A stretch of 64,000 nt of DNA from Limonium bicolor (GCA_023374045.1 CM041776.1:39252171-39316170), one strand, 5' to 3'; numbered from the stretch's first letter, positions 48,462-62,026 are shown. Notes: a model not told the origin generated them from the letters alone. A program made the numbers and translations.

Positions 48462-50522
48462 CGTAACACCCCAACTACAAACTGTACACTTAGCCATTAA
48501 TCGCAGCGGAAATCACATCATAAACACTAATCAAGGGGGCGGTGTTACACGCCGTTAGCCACCCACGTGGCTAACAAGGCTAATACTTACACAATGTACC
48601 GGTTGATAGACTAGATTACCGAGCACTATACTTTACATTACAATCCGTATCTAAACTGAAAACCAACACAATTACAATCCGACTGTACCAAGTCTATTAC
48701 AATTCGTTACCGATAACAAGTTCGGTCTCAGTTTACTAACAAATACACCTAACACATCATACACTACCCATGCTTCGCCATTCCTGTCCTACTCTCGAAC
48801 GAAGGGCAGCTTCTTTGTACCTGAAAAGTAATGGGGGGCCCCCAAAGGGGCTCAGCACCTTTGCTGGTATGGTAATCGTGCAACTCGCATACTACCGGGC
48901 CACACACAACTAATTGTCGTCTAAGCATGCGGTTGATTATTTTTAAATCATACATAGAGACTTTAAATACATATCATGCTTATAATAAACATACATCCAA
49001 TCAAAGGGATACAAACATAAGGTTAACACATCACATTAGTTAGATCATTATTGTGTTCCTTGACCCTTGCGGGTTCTACCTTAATGGTGCTATTCCTTGT
49101 TAGACGACACATACCCATTTAATCGGGTTATACTTATTTACCTCTTTATTTAACACCGGGTTGATTTCGGTAATCAACGTACACAAACATATCAACACCC
49201 GCCGCATAATAACATACACACAACATAACACCGTTCTGCCTAGAAAACGTAACTTTTCTTAAGGTGTGTCGAATAAAGTATAGGTCTGCACACCGTACAC
49301 ATTTACTTTACTTAGATGTGTCGGCCTTAATATAGGCCCGATCACACCATACACAATAACATTACTTAGATGTGTCGGTCTTAATATAGACCCGATCACA
49401 CCATACACAAATCCCCCTAGCCCCGAATAATAATGAGGTAGGTAAGCCTTGGTTAAGCTTGCGGGTGGTTGTAATCCAAGAAGGAAAACAACCATAACAT
49501 AACATAACAGAGAGGGAGTTAGAGCAACTGTAGACATCTACTCCCAAACACACGTGCACGACCGGGACACCCCGGATTCCTCACCCCCATAATATATACA
49601 TATTAGTTAGAAGTTCCTTTATGGAACTTATCACATCATGAGACCGTTTGGTGTTACAAACTTGGTTAATCACACACAAGGAGGTAATATCCCATTCGAC
49701 AAACATGGACAACAACATTCGTTAAATAATGATATACTAAACAAAGGCAACACACAACACACCCAACCACAATATACAACTAACGCAAGGATAGCCGTAG
49801 TTAGAATGTTTCTATAGGTTGGGATGTTAAGTCCAAACACTGGTCTCTTATGTGATCCTAAAGTCGGTTAGCCTTAGTTTAACACATATTAGAGGTTAAA
49901 CAGTGTCAGAAATAAATACGCCATATAAATGAATTACTGTAAACTCATTACATGCTTAATCTTACAAGGTGACAAACATACAGAAAAACACATTGGCATA
50001 CAAGCCGGTGTAACCCGGTAGGACACAGGTTGCAAGAAAACCATACCTTACACCATGGGTTACTCTACCGTGTCATCGAGGGTTCACTTCAACGCGTCAC
50101 CTCACGCTCCCCGGTAGTTTTCGAACAACTGGTAGCATTTCAAATGTTTTTATTACATCATGATCATATGGTATGTAAGCTAATGTTACTCCCGTACTTA
50201 CCCCGTTGTCCCGCTATCTTTAACTTACTTATGTGATCTAAAGTTCACAACTTACACATTCACTCTCACACTTGTTTATACTTCCAATGGCCTTCAAAAC
50301 TCACCAAACAAGGCCTAAACATCATCTAAAACCATTATCATTCACTTCCCCATCATAATCACACTTAAAAACACTTTCTGGTGCATGTTTGGACTGGTCC
50401 GAGTTTGTGTCCGGGGTTACAAACCCGGACCAATCCCGGAAATAACAATCTGTGATGTTTTTGCCTTGGTTCGGGTTTGTGTACTTGGATACAAACCCGG
50501 ACCACATGTAAAAATATCTTTC
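48462..50522 (-). mobile_element. Element B 3' LTR, left part (split by element C)
   Basis: Starts with GTAACACCCCAAC, the reversed LTR end seen in the LARD (its first base differs), and contains the reversed GTTAGCCAC palindrome (48554-48576), the GAGCCCC palindrome (48833-48865) and a GC hairpin array (50391-50503). Together with 57754-59410 the LTR is about 3.7 kb. Confidence 0.8.
50391..50503. repeat. GC-rich hairpin array in element B LTR
   Basis: Two units: TGGTCCGAGTTTGTGTCCGG paired with ACAAACCCGGACCA, and a second with TACAAACCCGGACCA. A third unit is on the far side of element C at 57767-57806. Element C inserted between units. Confidence 0.8.
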
Positions 50523-53301
50523 TGTAACGCCCCGGTTTACCACCACCATTTACTTAGTCATTTTTTTTTATTTCTTAAAGGCATACCATTACTGAAGTAG
50601 CACCGTAAACGTTAGTTATATTATACATGCGTCAGTCTTTTTACATAAGGTCCCCTAATACCAGCCCCGGGGGTTACCGCCACACTCACTAAAAACTAGT
50701 AAGTGTAAGGCTATTATCACCACCACCCCTACATTAGCTATCTTACAACGCCGTTCTCCTACCAAAAGATTGACACAACCAACCCGTCACTTTACACATT
50801 AGTACCAAAAGACCCCTTCCAGCCAACTACTATGTTAGCTCCTATTCCTATTTTACACCAAAAGCAAGGGGTATCAAAAGACTATTACATCGCTAGCATC
50901 TTAGCATGGGACTACTTCCATGTACTCATAAACAGTGGAAACTTCATAGGTGATGGACTGACTACTACCATCCTCCGGGTGCCTAAAACCCTGTATCTTC
51001 TTATTCCACTCCTCAAGCACTATCTCGGTGACCCCAGGCTGTATACTTCTACAGTAGGTGACAAACATGAAAATATAGAAAGTATCGGTGGACTCGTCCT
51101 CAGTGCAGAGAAGGTGACCATCCCAGTTACCCTAAACACACAGAGTTCATATACACAGGAAAACACAACAAATAAAATCAGTAAAATCTGAGTAACACTA
51201 CCACACCCTGTAAAAACTTATTTTCTCTTTAAAACCTTTGTTTTCCAAGAAATATTAACAATATAGCAAATCAGAATAGATCACATACCATTTAACTGTA
51301 CCAAGAATTATCAAGAGATAATTAATATCATAAACAAGGTATTTCCAAATGAAGTACACTACCACCACCCACCCACCCAATGTCCTTAAGTGTGCACACC
51401 CCCTATTGAAAACTTCTGCCCAATAGGAGTAGATCATAGTGGCAGCTCTGATTCATTAGTAGGAGCTTATATTGTTGCCGGAACGTTGGTTTGGCCTTAA
51501 AGGCTCTCATAAGAGGCATATCCTTAGGATAACCATGATATCAACATCACACAATACTTTCCACCACCACCACCACAAGAGGTTATCCTTAAACACATTT
51601 ACAAACCATGAGTAAGATATCATAACCAAGCTTTACACAAGTAGTAATTCACACATCAAGCTCACCACTTGTAAAATAACCTCAATAACATCATAAAAAT
51701 AACATTCAAGCTCTAATAAATTAGAGAATCAAATAATTTCCAAGAAACCACCTTAGAAAGCTTAAAAACTCATTTTTGACCAAAATCACTATTCACCAAC
51801 TTAAATAACTTCCCAAAGTAGTATCGGCATAAAACTTTAACCATGATCCAATATCAACAACACAAGTACCTCCCCAAAATTTCAGTACAAGATCAATTAG
51901 GAAACCCATTCAACCACTCAGAAAGGCTTAAAGCACATTTTCTCATTTTTAGCTTCTTTACCTTGTCTAACCGACTTAAATTTCTCCATTCGACTTTATG
52001 TTTCAACCGTAACCATATATTAAATATTCAAGACTACCCTCAAAATTTTAGCTCAAACCCATGTCGGAAACCCATCCAAACAATTCCTAAAGCTTAAAGC
52101 TCATTTTTCTCCATTTTCAAAGTTCTTTAGAGTTTTCCTACTTCCCAACTTTATTTCGACTTGATTTTCTATGATAATCACTAAATATTCATCCCTATAT
52201 TACTGTAAAAACTTTAGGAAAATAGGACATAGGATTCGTAGGTAACCAAATAGAATGACTTAAGAAGGAAAATAAGCTTAAAGGGTGAAAGTGATGTGCA
52301 TAGATGTTACCTGTCCTCTCCTAGCCATTTTGATGTTCTTATACCTTTATTATAAGTTGCTTGAGATCAAAATCTCCACCCACCAAGTCGCCCACCTTGG
52401 AATTTGGTTTCCACTCCTTAAACTTGCCTTTTTCCTTGATTTTAGCTTAATTACTACCTTAAACTTGTGTTTCTAATGGAGGAGTATTGTTGCCTAAGCT
52501 CCAATGGTGTTTTCTAGCTTAGGAGAAGCAAGGTTGATGAAGAATAATGGCCACCTTGCTCACCTACCATGGCCGACCTCCACCCCCCTTATATACTAAA
52601 TTTCATCCTTATCCTTTAACTTATAATCATTACTTCTAGAATTGTCCATAGCCATTGATTTGTGTCAAGTGTCAAAAACCCATCCTAACCATCCATACAT
52701 AACCGCCTTTGAATGGATAAGGAGGGGGCAAGTTGCCTTGATCATCATTGCAAATAGTAAGGAGGTGTGCATAGTGGTGAATAGTAACCGAGATATTTTC
52801 TCTCCTTTCCTTGATATTTTTGGCCACCACCTTAGGCCATGTTTGGTTTGAGATTTTCATGGGTATTAAGACTATATATGTAGATATGTTAATACTAGTG
52901 TGGGTTATCAAATTTCAGGAATTTCCTCGGGTCACTTCTGAGCTCTTCCGAAGCCTCGTTTGCCCAGAACCACTAAATACTGAAAAATGTAACTGGATTG
53001 TCTTATATTAAAAGAAGAAAGATATGAATGTTTCTTCCCTCAAAACACTCTCAAAAGTATCTAAAACTCTTCCTAGGGTTGATAACCACTCTCAGTTCCT
53101 AAGGAATTTAGTAATTTTTGGAAATTTCAGGAATCCTGCGAAACTAAAGTTTACCGGGTGATACTCCGGGAACTAAGGTTCCTAATGTTCACCAAGCACC
53201 TCCAACTAATTATAACCTTCTCCATCTTTAGAAATTAGGGTTTCCTAAGGTTTACAGTTAAGTAAGGCCCTAATCACAATTTAGAAATTTGGGGTATTAC
53301 A
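50523..53301 (-). repeat. Element C 3' LTR
   Basis: 2779 bp, repeat of 54983-57748 with substitutions mainly in the outer 100 bp and at scattered sites. Contains a 119-codon frame on the other strand (50832-51191) that is also open in the second LTR (55287-55646). Confidence 0.92.
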
Positions 53302-53315
53302 TCCTCCCCCCGTTA
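53302..53315 (-). promoter_or_regulatory. Element C polypurine tract
   Basis: Reads AACGGGGGGAGGA on the minus strand, just before the LTR start TGTAATACCCC. Confidence 0.9.
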
Positions 53316-53767
53316 AACAAAGCTTCGTCCTCGAAGCTCAATTCATCACACCCAACAATACAGTCACATACTCCAAGAAATTAAAACAATATTCCACACA
53401 ATAATTCCCAGGTAACTTTATCAACCACAGATGATTCAGCAACATCTCACAAAACCTTAGACACACCAATCCCATCCATCACACAACATAAACCATTCAC
53501 AAATTCAACGATACCACATATATCAAATCATTAAGAAGACAACTCCCAAAATAACATTCAAGTATTACCAACCATTTCCCGCACCAACAAACATAGACAT
53601 TCACACACCAACAAACATTCACAGATACTAATAGACATTCACCACTTACAATACGACTCTCCCCCCCTAAAAAGAAAGTTTCTCCTGAAACTTTAATTGT
53701 TAACCTTAAAAAGAAGTTTCCATCTACAGCTTAATAATTAACCTTAACCATGATAACTTCCTGAATC

Positions 53768-54637
53768 CTATGAAGATTCTTTAGTATCTTCACCGCCTTT
53801 CTTGTGGTTATGGGTCCACAACGTTTCCGCTGCGCTACTCTGATAAGCGTTTCCACCACTCTTACCTCCATTATCCTTCCCATACCTACACTCGAAGGCT
53901 CTATGTCCTAACCTTCCACAATTAAAACACTTCACCAACCTTCCTTCACCATCTTCACCTGGATGGTTCTTTTCACATATCTTGCAATAAAAGTATCTAG
54001 TTTCTTTATCATTGAATCGCCGTCCCGGGTAATTGGGTCTGGCTCCTTCACTTGGTCTAACTTCTGTTTTAGCCCTCTTATCAAAGCTCTCGGCCTTACG
54101 AGTCTCCATTCTTCTTTTTCGCACCGTTTGTACCTCCTTCCTCCTCTGTTCTACCCTATAAAGATTAGCAGCCTTATCGTATGCCTCTTGTAAAGTACTT
54201 ATAGGTATTACACTCAGAGCTTCTTGTAAATCCCAATTTAACCCTTCCAAGAAACGTTGAACCTTAGCAGTCTCATCAGGTACCACATGCGGAGCAAATC
54301 TAGCAAGCTCCACAAACTTAGCATGATAAGTTTTAACATCATCCATCCGCTGCCTCAATCCAGTAAATTCCTGATATTTTTGCAACCTTACATGCTCCGG
54401 ATAAAATCATTTCCTCATCGCATCCTTCAATATATTCCACCCAAAACCCGGATTTCCTTTGAGTCTTTCCTCCTCTGCAGTCCACCACAAATCAGCCTCT
54501 CCTTTAAAATAAAATACAGCCCCACTTACCTTCTTTTCTTCAGGGCAATCAATGATATCAAATATTTTGTCAAACTCTCTGATCCACTCTTCCTGAATCA
54601 CTGGATCCTCTTCTCCCGAATAAGTACTGGGTTTCAT
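53768..54637 (-). pseudogene. Gag of element C with one in-frame stop
   Basis: Retrotransposon capsid and nucleocapsid. From 54637: YSGEEDPVIQEEWIREFDKI, FYFKGEADLWW, then a TGA at 54407-54409, and in the same frame FYPEHVRLQKYQEF, FLEGLNWDLQ, a Lys/Arg-rich stretch and the CCHC knuckle CFNCGRLGHRAFEC. A stop follows at 53768. About 290 codons. Apart from the single stop the frame is clean, so it decayed recently or is read through. The true start may lie slightly upstream, where further stops occur. Confidence 0.85.
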
Positions 54638-54969
54638 ACCTGCTATCCTTCGGGAGAAATCCTTGGGTATTTCAGCTCTAGCCTCGTGCTATTCCAAGAT
54701 TCTTCCCATACTCAGTGTCAACTCCCTCAGTTCATCCATCTGTCCTCTCCCCTCTCCATTACTCCGTCAACTCACCTCTCCATTATTCTACACACAGATA
54801 TGTTAGTTGCAATATAAATAGTTAACTATAATCAATCAAGCACACAACACACAAATATCACAGCAAACATATTTTCACAACCACATGGTTCTTCCTAGTA
54901 TCCTAAACCTAAGCCTGGGTCACCTTGCTTCCTAGCCAAACACAAATTTCCCCTCCAGCTAACCTATAG

Positions 54970-54981
54970 CTCTGATACCAC
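54970..54981 (-). promoter_or_regulatory. Element C primer binding site
   Basis: Reads TGGTATCAGAGC on the minus strand, just inside the 5' LTR. Confidence 0.93.
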
Positions 54982-54982
54982 T

Positions 54983-57748
54983 TGTAATGCCCCAGTTTAC
55001 CACCACCGTATACTTAACCATTTTTTTTTATTCTTTAGGGACATGCTATAACTGAAATAACAACTTATATTATACATGTGTCAGTCTTTTTACATAACGT
55101 CCCCTAATACCAGCCCCGGGGGTTACCGCCACACTCACTAAAAACTAGTAAGTGTAAGGCTATTACCACCACCACCACCACCCCTACATTAGCTATCTTA
55201 CAACGCCGTTCTCCTACCAAAAGATTGACACAACCAACCCGTCACTTTACACCTTAGTACCAAAAGACCCCTTCCAGCCAACTACTATGTTAGCTCCTAT
55301 TCCTATTTTACACCAAAAGCAAGGGGTATCAAAAGACTATTACATCGCTAGCATCTTAGCATGGGACTACTTCCATGTACTCATAAACAGCGGAAACTTC
55401 ATAGGTGATGGACTGACTACTGCCATTCTCCGGGTGCCTAAAACCCTGTATCTTCTTGTTCCACTCCGCAAGCACTATCTCGGTGACCCCAGGCTGTATA
55501 CTTCTACGGTAGGTGACAAACATGAAAATATAGAAAGTATCGGTGGACTCGTCCTCAGTGCAGAGAAGGTGACCATCCCAGTTAACCTGAACACCCAGAG
55601 TTCATATACACAGGAAAACACAACAAATAAAATCAGTAAAAACTGAGTAACACTACCACACCTCGTAAAAACTTATTTTCTCTTTAAAACCTTTGTTTTC
55701 CAACAAATATTAACAATATAGCAAATCAGAATAGATCACACACCATTTACCTGTACCAAGAATTATCCAGAGATAATTAATATCATAAACAAGATATTTC
55801 CAAATGAAGTCCACCTCCACCACCACCCACCCTATGTCCTTAAGTGTGCACACCCCCTATTGAAAACTTCTGCCCAATAGGAGTAGATCATAGTGGCAGC
55901 TCCAATTCATTAGTAGGAGCTTATATTGTTGCCGGAACGTCGGCTTGGCCTTAAAGGCTCTCACAAGAAACATAGCCTTAGGATAACCATGATATCAACA
56001 TCACACAACACTTTCCACCACCACCACAAGAGGTTATCCTTAAAACACATTTACAAACCATGAGTAGATATCTAACTAAGCTTTCCACAAGTAGTAATTC
56101 AATCAAGCCACCATAGTAAAATAACCTCAATAACATCATAAAAATACCATTCAAGCTCCAATAAATCAGAGAATCAAATAATTTCCAAGAAACCACCTTA
56201 GAAAGCTTAAAAACTCATTTTTGACCAAAATCACTATTCACCAACTTAAATAACTTCCCAAAGGATTCTGGGCCTAAACATTTAACCATTATCCAATATC
56301 AACCACACAAGTATCTCCCCAAAATTTCAGCTCAAGATCAATTGGGAAACCCATTCAACCACTCAGAAAGGCTTAAAGCACATTTTCTCATTTTTAGCTT
56401 CTTTACCTTGTCTAACCGACTTAAATTTCTCCATTCGACTTGACTTTTCCACCATAACCATATATTAACTATTAAAGACTACCCTCAAAATTTTAGCTCA
56501 AACCCATGTCGGAAACCCAACCAAACAATTCCTAAAGCTTAAAGCTCATTTTTCTCCATTTTCAAAGTTCTTTAGAGTTTTCCTACTTCCCAACCTTATT
56601 TAGACTTTATTTTCTAGGATAATCACTAAATATTTATCCCTATATTACTGTAAAAATTTTAAGAAAATAGGACATAGGATTCGTAGGTAACCAAATAGAA
56701 TGACTTAAGAAGGAAAATAAGCTTAAAGGGTGAAAGTGATGTGCATAGATGTTACCTGTCCTCTCCTAGACATTTTGATGTTCTTCTACCTTGATTATAA
56801 GTTGCTTGAGCTCAAAATCTCCACCCACCAAGTCGCCCACCTTGGAATTTGGTTTCCACTCCTTAAACTTGCCTTTTTCCTTGATTTTAGCTTAATTACT
56901 ACCTTAAACTTGTGTTTCTAATGGAGGAGTATTGTTTCCTAAGCTCCAATGGTGTTTTCTAGCTTAGGAGAAGCAAGGTAGATGAAGAAGAATGGCCACC
57001 TTGCTCACCTACCATGGCCGACCTCCACCCCCCCTTTTTATACTAAATTTCATCCTTATCCTTTAACTTATAATCATTACTTCTAGAATTGTCCATAGCC
57101 ATTGATTTGTGTCAAGTGTCAAAAACCCATCCTAACCATCCATACATAACTGCCTTTGAATGGATAAGGAGGGGGCAAGTTGCCTTGATCATCATTGCAA
57201 ATAGTAAGGAGGTGTGAATAGTGGTGAATAATAACCGAGATATTTTCTCTCCTTTCCTTGATATTTTTGGCCACCACCTTAGGCCATGTTTGGTTTGAGA
57301 TTTTCATGGGTATTAAGACTATATATGTATATATGTTAATAATAGTGTGGGTTATCAAATTTCAGGAATTTCCTCGGGTCACTTCTGAGCTCTTCCGAAG
57401 CCTCGTTTGCCCAGAACCACTAAATACTGAAACATGAAACTGGATTGTCTTATATTAAAAGAAGAAAGATATGAATGTTTCTTCCCTCAAAACACTCTCA
57501 AAAGTATCTAACACTCTTCCTAGGGTTGATAACCACTCTCAGTTCCTAAGGAATTTAGTAATTTTTGGAAATTTCAGGAATCCTGCGAAACTAAAGTTTA
57601 CCGGGTGATACTCCGGGAACTAAGGTTCCTAATGTTCACCAAGCACCTCCAACTAATTATAACCTTCTCCATCTTTAGAAATTAGGGTTTCCTAAGGGTT
57701 ACAGTTAAGTAAGGCCCTAATCACAATTTAGAAATTTGGGGTATTACA
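54983..57748 (-). repeat. Element C 5' LTR
   Basis: 2766 bp, from the antisense TGTAATGCCCC end to GGGGTATTACA, followed by the CTTTC duplication. Confidence 0.92.
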
Positions 57749-57753
57749 CTTTC

Positions 57754-59410
57754 TGGGGCGTTTTTGATGTGGTCCAGGTTTGTGTACTTGTTTACAAACC
57801 CGGACCATGTCTGTAGGTGATAAAATTGACAGTTTTTGACCTCTTTTCAACCCCTAATTCACCTCCTATCATTCCCTAAACTTTCCACATGTTTCCTACA
57901 TGTTCAAACACACTAAAACACTCCTTAAAGATGCCTCAAATCATGGGCCAAACTCTTACTCAAATTCTACAATTTCAAATCAATATTTTTCATTCTCTGC
58001 ACACTTTGCACATCAGTGCTCCCTCAAACCATTCCCATGATAGCTTTAACCTTCTCCTTACCATTTGACCATACCACATTCATTCCTAGTCTTTTGCACT
58101 CTCAATACCTAAGTCACTCACCATTTACAAAGTCACACATACTAAACTCTTTCCTAGAATTTTAAACCACCAAAACATCAACTTTTACTATAGATTTTTA
58201 CATCTTTCAAATCCATTCTCCATCTACCACTACAAGGATATTAATCTACTCTACTCAACACTATAAACACCTAGGTTCTCCCATTGACCAAGCCATCATC
58301 AAAACACTCCTTTCCTCTCTTCCCACCGGTTATGGAGATTCAAATCTCTAAAGCTACAGCCCATTGATTTACACCACCATTTCAATACCAAAGTAACCCT
58401 TAAATTATCTTTGAAGCTTTAAGGTAAATTTTAGGGTTTAGGAAGTGCATTACCTTGCAAGTATGTAGAAGGAGTGTAGAGTAGCAACAAGAACAAGATT
58501 TCCACTCTCCAAAGAATGCCAAAATCGGCTGGGCAAACAAGGTAGAAGAACTCAAGACTTAGAAATTTCTATTTTGCACATAAGGGCTAAAATGCTAGTA
58601 TTTTTGGATTTCTTTGTACCTTAGACCAACAAGGTGAAGAAGAGGCTTCTAATGGTGGTCTTCATCTTCAAAACCAAGAACACCCATGGATATGAAGTTG
58701 GTTGTTTTCGAATTTAGAAAAGAGGGAAATGCTCTCCTTGATGAGAGGAACACAATGGTACAATTTTTGTGATTTTTGGTGGAGGTTTGAGTAGTTAACA
58801 AGAGGATAGAAGTGGGTTGTTGGTGTGGGTTTTCAAAATCGCCATTGTTGGCTTGCTTGGAGAAGAAAGAAAATGAGAGAGTGAGGGGGAGTGCAGTACG
58901 TGGGTTTGTGAGGGAGTATGAGAGAGAAGATGAATTTTGCTTTTTGACTTGCTTTATGACTTTGTCATATAGCATATTAGGAACAATAAAAATAAGAGAG
59001 GGAGGGAGTAAGCAGCCGGCTCACACAGCCCTCACATGGGGTTTTAAAATTTTATTTGCAATAGTGGACACACTAGTTTATTTTATTTACACTCTCACCC
59101 CACAACTTCCCGGTTTTTACAGTTTTTACTATTTTCTCGTTAAATTGATTTTATTGGTTCTAGACCTTCATTAATGTTTATTAATGACTATTTGGTTGAC
59201 CAAAATTATTACGAGTCTATTTAACCCGCCTAAAGTCGTGTTTTCCTGGTTTCCTCGAAAAACGCGCTTTAAGGTTTGTTTGTGTTTTTAATTCGTTTTA
59301 AGGATCCGTTTTCTTCGGGATTTGTTCCCTCATGATTATTTAGACATAATTAAGCTTCTAAAATACTTATTAGCCTAATTAATCACTATTTTTAATTACG
59401 GGGTATTTCA
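57754..59410 (-). mobile_element. Element B 3' LTR, right part
   Basis: Continues the LTR broken by element C and ends GGGGTATTTCA at 59410, the reverse of the LTR start TGAAATACCCC. It contains the third GC hairpin unit (57767-57806) and, at 59225-59330, CTCGAAAAACGCGCTTTAAG text also found reversed near 9620 in the LARD LTR. Confidence 0.85.
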
Positions 59411-59430
59411 ATCTACCCCCCTTAAGGAAC
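59411..59430 (-). promoter_or_regulatory. Element B polypurine tract
   Basis: Reads GTTCCTTAAGGGGGGTAGAT on the minus strand, directly before the LTR. Nearly identical to the LARD tract at 9310-9329. Confidence 0.93.
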
Positions 59431-59832
59431 TTTGCCCTCAAAGTTGCTCAAGGTTAATGGTTTAATGATTCTACTCATTAGGCAAACCAATTGCCATAAT
59501 GGGTCTTACTACCACCCATGAGGTGTTTACTTCCTCCACATTGCAAGCATACACAAATCAAGCATCATACGTAATTACTATACACAAAACACAACTTTTA
59601 TACGCATCATTCCACAATCATACACAATACACAACTTCCATACACATCATTCCACAATACACGTTACACCAATACATTACACACCAATACATTCCATAAT
59701 ACACATTACACCAATACATTACACATTACACATACATACCCAATACACTTCGCACTACATGTGCCATCAAAGCATAACACCATACATACACACTATGCAA
59801 TTCTAACCCGAAGCAATGCAAAAGCAAAATGG

Positions 59833-59854
59833 CTCTACCCCCCTTAAAAAGGGG
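59833..59854 (-). promoter_or_regulatory. Internal second polypurine-tract copy in element B
   Basis: Reads CCCTTTTTAAGGGGGGTAGA on the minus strand, 38 bp after the pol stop and about 420 bp before the LTR. Counterpart of 7826-7845 in the LARD. Confidence 0.65.
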
Positions 59855-59891
59855 TATGCCCCGTACCCGTATCCACTAAGTACTAGCCTAT

Positions 59892-60983
59892 CTAGTCTAT
59901 GAATAACTGTGGGTACTTCGCCTTCATGGCATCTTCTAACTCCCATGTCATTTCTTCGACATCATGGTTTGACCACAAGACCTTCACCATTCGCACCGAC
60001 TTGTGGTGAGTGTCTCTGGTCTTCGTATCAAGGATTCGAACAGGAGTCTCGACATATCTCATGGTCAGCTCAATGGATAGTCGCTCGGGCTCTAGGACAT
60101 GAGAAGGATCGGCGATGTACTTCTTGAGTTGTGACACATGAAAGACATCATGGACACGCCCCAAGTCCTCAGGTAGTGCTAACATGTAGGCTACGGATCT
60201 AACTCTCTCGGTGATAATGTATGACCCTACAAATTTCGGGCTCAGCTTGCCCTTCTGGCCAAATCGGAACACGCCCTTCATAGGTGAAACGCGCAAGAAC
60301 ACTTGGTCGCCCACGGCGAACTCAAGGTCGCGTCGTCGCACATCTGCATAGGATTTCTGTCTATCTTGGGCTGCTTTCATGTTAGCTCGAATCCGTTGCA
60401 CTTCTGTTTGGACTTGTTCTAAATACTCCGGTCCTATAATGACCGCTTCACTCGACTCATCCCAACACAAGGGTGTACGACAAGGTCTACCGTATAAAGC
60501 TTGGAAAGGCTACATCTTAATCGAAGCATGATAGCTATTATTGTATGAAAACTCGATAAGATGAAGCTTATGTAACCAACTCCCCTGAAAGTCTAAGGCA
60601 CATGCTCTAAGCATGTCCTCCAGTGTCTGGATGGTCCTTTCTGTCTGACCGTCGGTCTGTGGATGGAAGGCGGTACTCAACTTCAATTCTGTACCCAGCG
60701 CTTCCCGTGTAGCTCTCCAGTATCTCGAAAGAAATCTGGTGTCATAGTTAGATACTATAGTCTTCGGGACTCCGTGGTGTCGGATAATCTCCTTGTCGAA
60801 CAGCTCTGCGAGCTTCGCTACCTTCCAGGTGTCCTTCATCGGTATGAATCGGGCAACCTTGGAGAGGCGATCGACTACGACCCAGATCATGTTGAGTCCT
60901 CCCCTAGCAGGTGGGAGTCCAACAACAAAATCCATGGAGATATCGTGAAATTTCCACTCCGGAATTGGCATCGATTGTACCAT
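59892..60983 (-). pseudogene. Element B integrase and chromodomain
   Basis: Integrase inserts element DNA into the genome. From 60983: FHDISMDFVVGLP, VVDRLSKVARFIP, HGVPKTIVSNYD and STAFHPQTDGQTERTIQTLE carry the core acidic residues. After a TAG near 60510 the same frame continues with the C-terminal GDQVFLRVSPMKGV and VFHVSQLKKY regions and ends in a chromodomain (VETPVRILDTK, VKVLWSNHDVEEMTWELEDA, stop at 59892). That chromodomain type marks the Tekay/Del chromovirus lineage and binds modified histone tails to guide insertion. The HHCC zinc-binding region upstream (60985-61230) is present but broken by stops and shifts. Confidence 0.9.
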
Positions 60984-61238
60984 TCTGCCCGGTCTACGAT
61001 GTTAAACTTCACCTTCTAGCATGTTAAGCATCTCAATACATACTCTGTCACATCTGATTTCATTCCAAACCACCAGAAGTACCTCTTTATGTCCTTGTAC
61101 ATCTTGGATGCTCCTGGATGGATGGATAGTGTAGAACTGTGTGACTCTCACAGGATGCGATCCTTCAGCTCAGCATTGCTTTGGGGAACGCATAACCTGC
61201 CATTCAGCCGAATCAAACCATCTTTATGTAACTTGAAG

Positions 61239-61900
61239 TCATACTTCTTCTTCTCGAATGTACCATCGGTGATCTTCTGTGATTTCGGTCATGTAAGGGT
61301 CACTCAACTGAGCGTCTCGCACCTCGTCAACCAAGCTAGAAGAAGCGAGTAGCGAATGGAGTGAGTGTGCTCGACGACTCAGGGCGTCGGCTACAATGTT
61401 TACCTTCCCTTCCTTATACTGCAGGTCGATGTTGTAGTCTGAGAGAAACTCCATCCACCTTCTCTGTCTCAAATTCAATTCTTTCTGCGTGAATACATAC
61501 TGTAAGCTCTTGTGGTCAGAGTAGATGGTGATGCTTACCCCATAGAGATAGTGTCACCATATCTTCTTGGCGAAGACAATGGCTCCTAACTCTAAGTCGT
61601 GTGTCGGGTAATTCTCCTCATGCTTTTTTAGCTAGCGGGAGGCATAGGCTACAACCTTGCCATGCTGCATGAGTACGCTTCCCATTCCCTTGCCTGATGC
61701 ATCACAATATACCTCAAATCCCTCTGTGCCCTCTGGAAGAGTAAGGATGGGCGTTGAGGTCAATGAGTCCTTTAGGCTCTGGAAGAATACCTCGCACTCG
61801 TCTATCCATACAAACGGTGCATCTTTCTTCATCAATGTACTCATGGGCTTAGCGACTTTTGAGAAGTCCTTTAAAAATCTCTGGTAGTAACGGCTAGACC
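61239..61900 (-). pseudogene. Element B RNase H, with stops
   Basis: From 61844: KKDAPFVWIDECEVFFQSLK (connection), FEVYCDASGKGMGSVLMQ (first catalytic Asp), then TAG, ENYPTHDLELGAIVFA (catalytic Glu), [39 protein letters not shown]. The frame is the same throughout; only nonsense changes break it. Confidence 0.88.
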
Positions 61901-62026
61901 AAGAAAACTCTGAATGTCGGTAATAGTCCTAGGTCTAGGCCATGATCGTACCGCTTCTATCTTAGATGGATCAACTGAAATGCCTACGCTCGAGATGACA
62001 TGACCGAGGAATGATACCTGATCTAG

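Larger units (their letters stand above)
50523..57748 (-). mobile_element. Complete gag-only LTR element C (TR-GAG type)
   Basis: CTTTC at 50518-50522 and 57749-57753 is a perfect target duplication. LTRs are 54983-57748 (5') and 50523-53301 (3'), and the interior is only about 1.7 kb. The primer site, gag with zinc knuckle and polypurine tract are in normal order, but protease, RT and integrase are absent with no space for them. This matches the gag-only terminal-repeat elements described in plants, which depend on other elements for enzymes. Confidence 0.92.

Noticed and set aside
54257..54817. 186-codon plus-strand frame
   Set aside because: Antisense shadow of element C gag, which has clear capsid and zinc-knuckle motifs.
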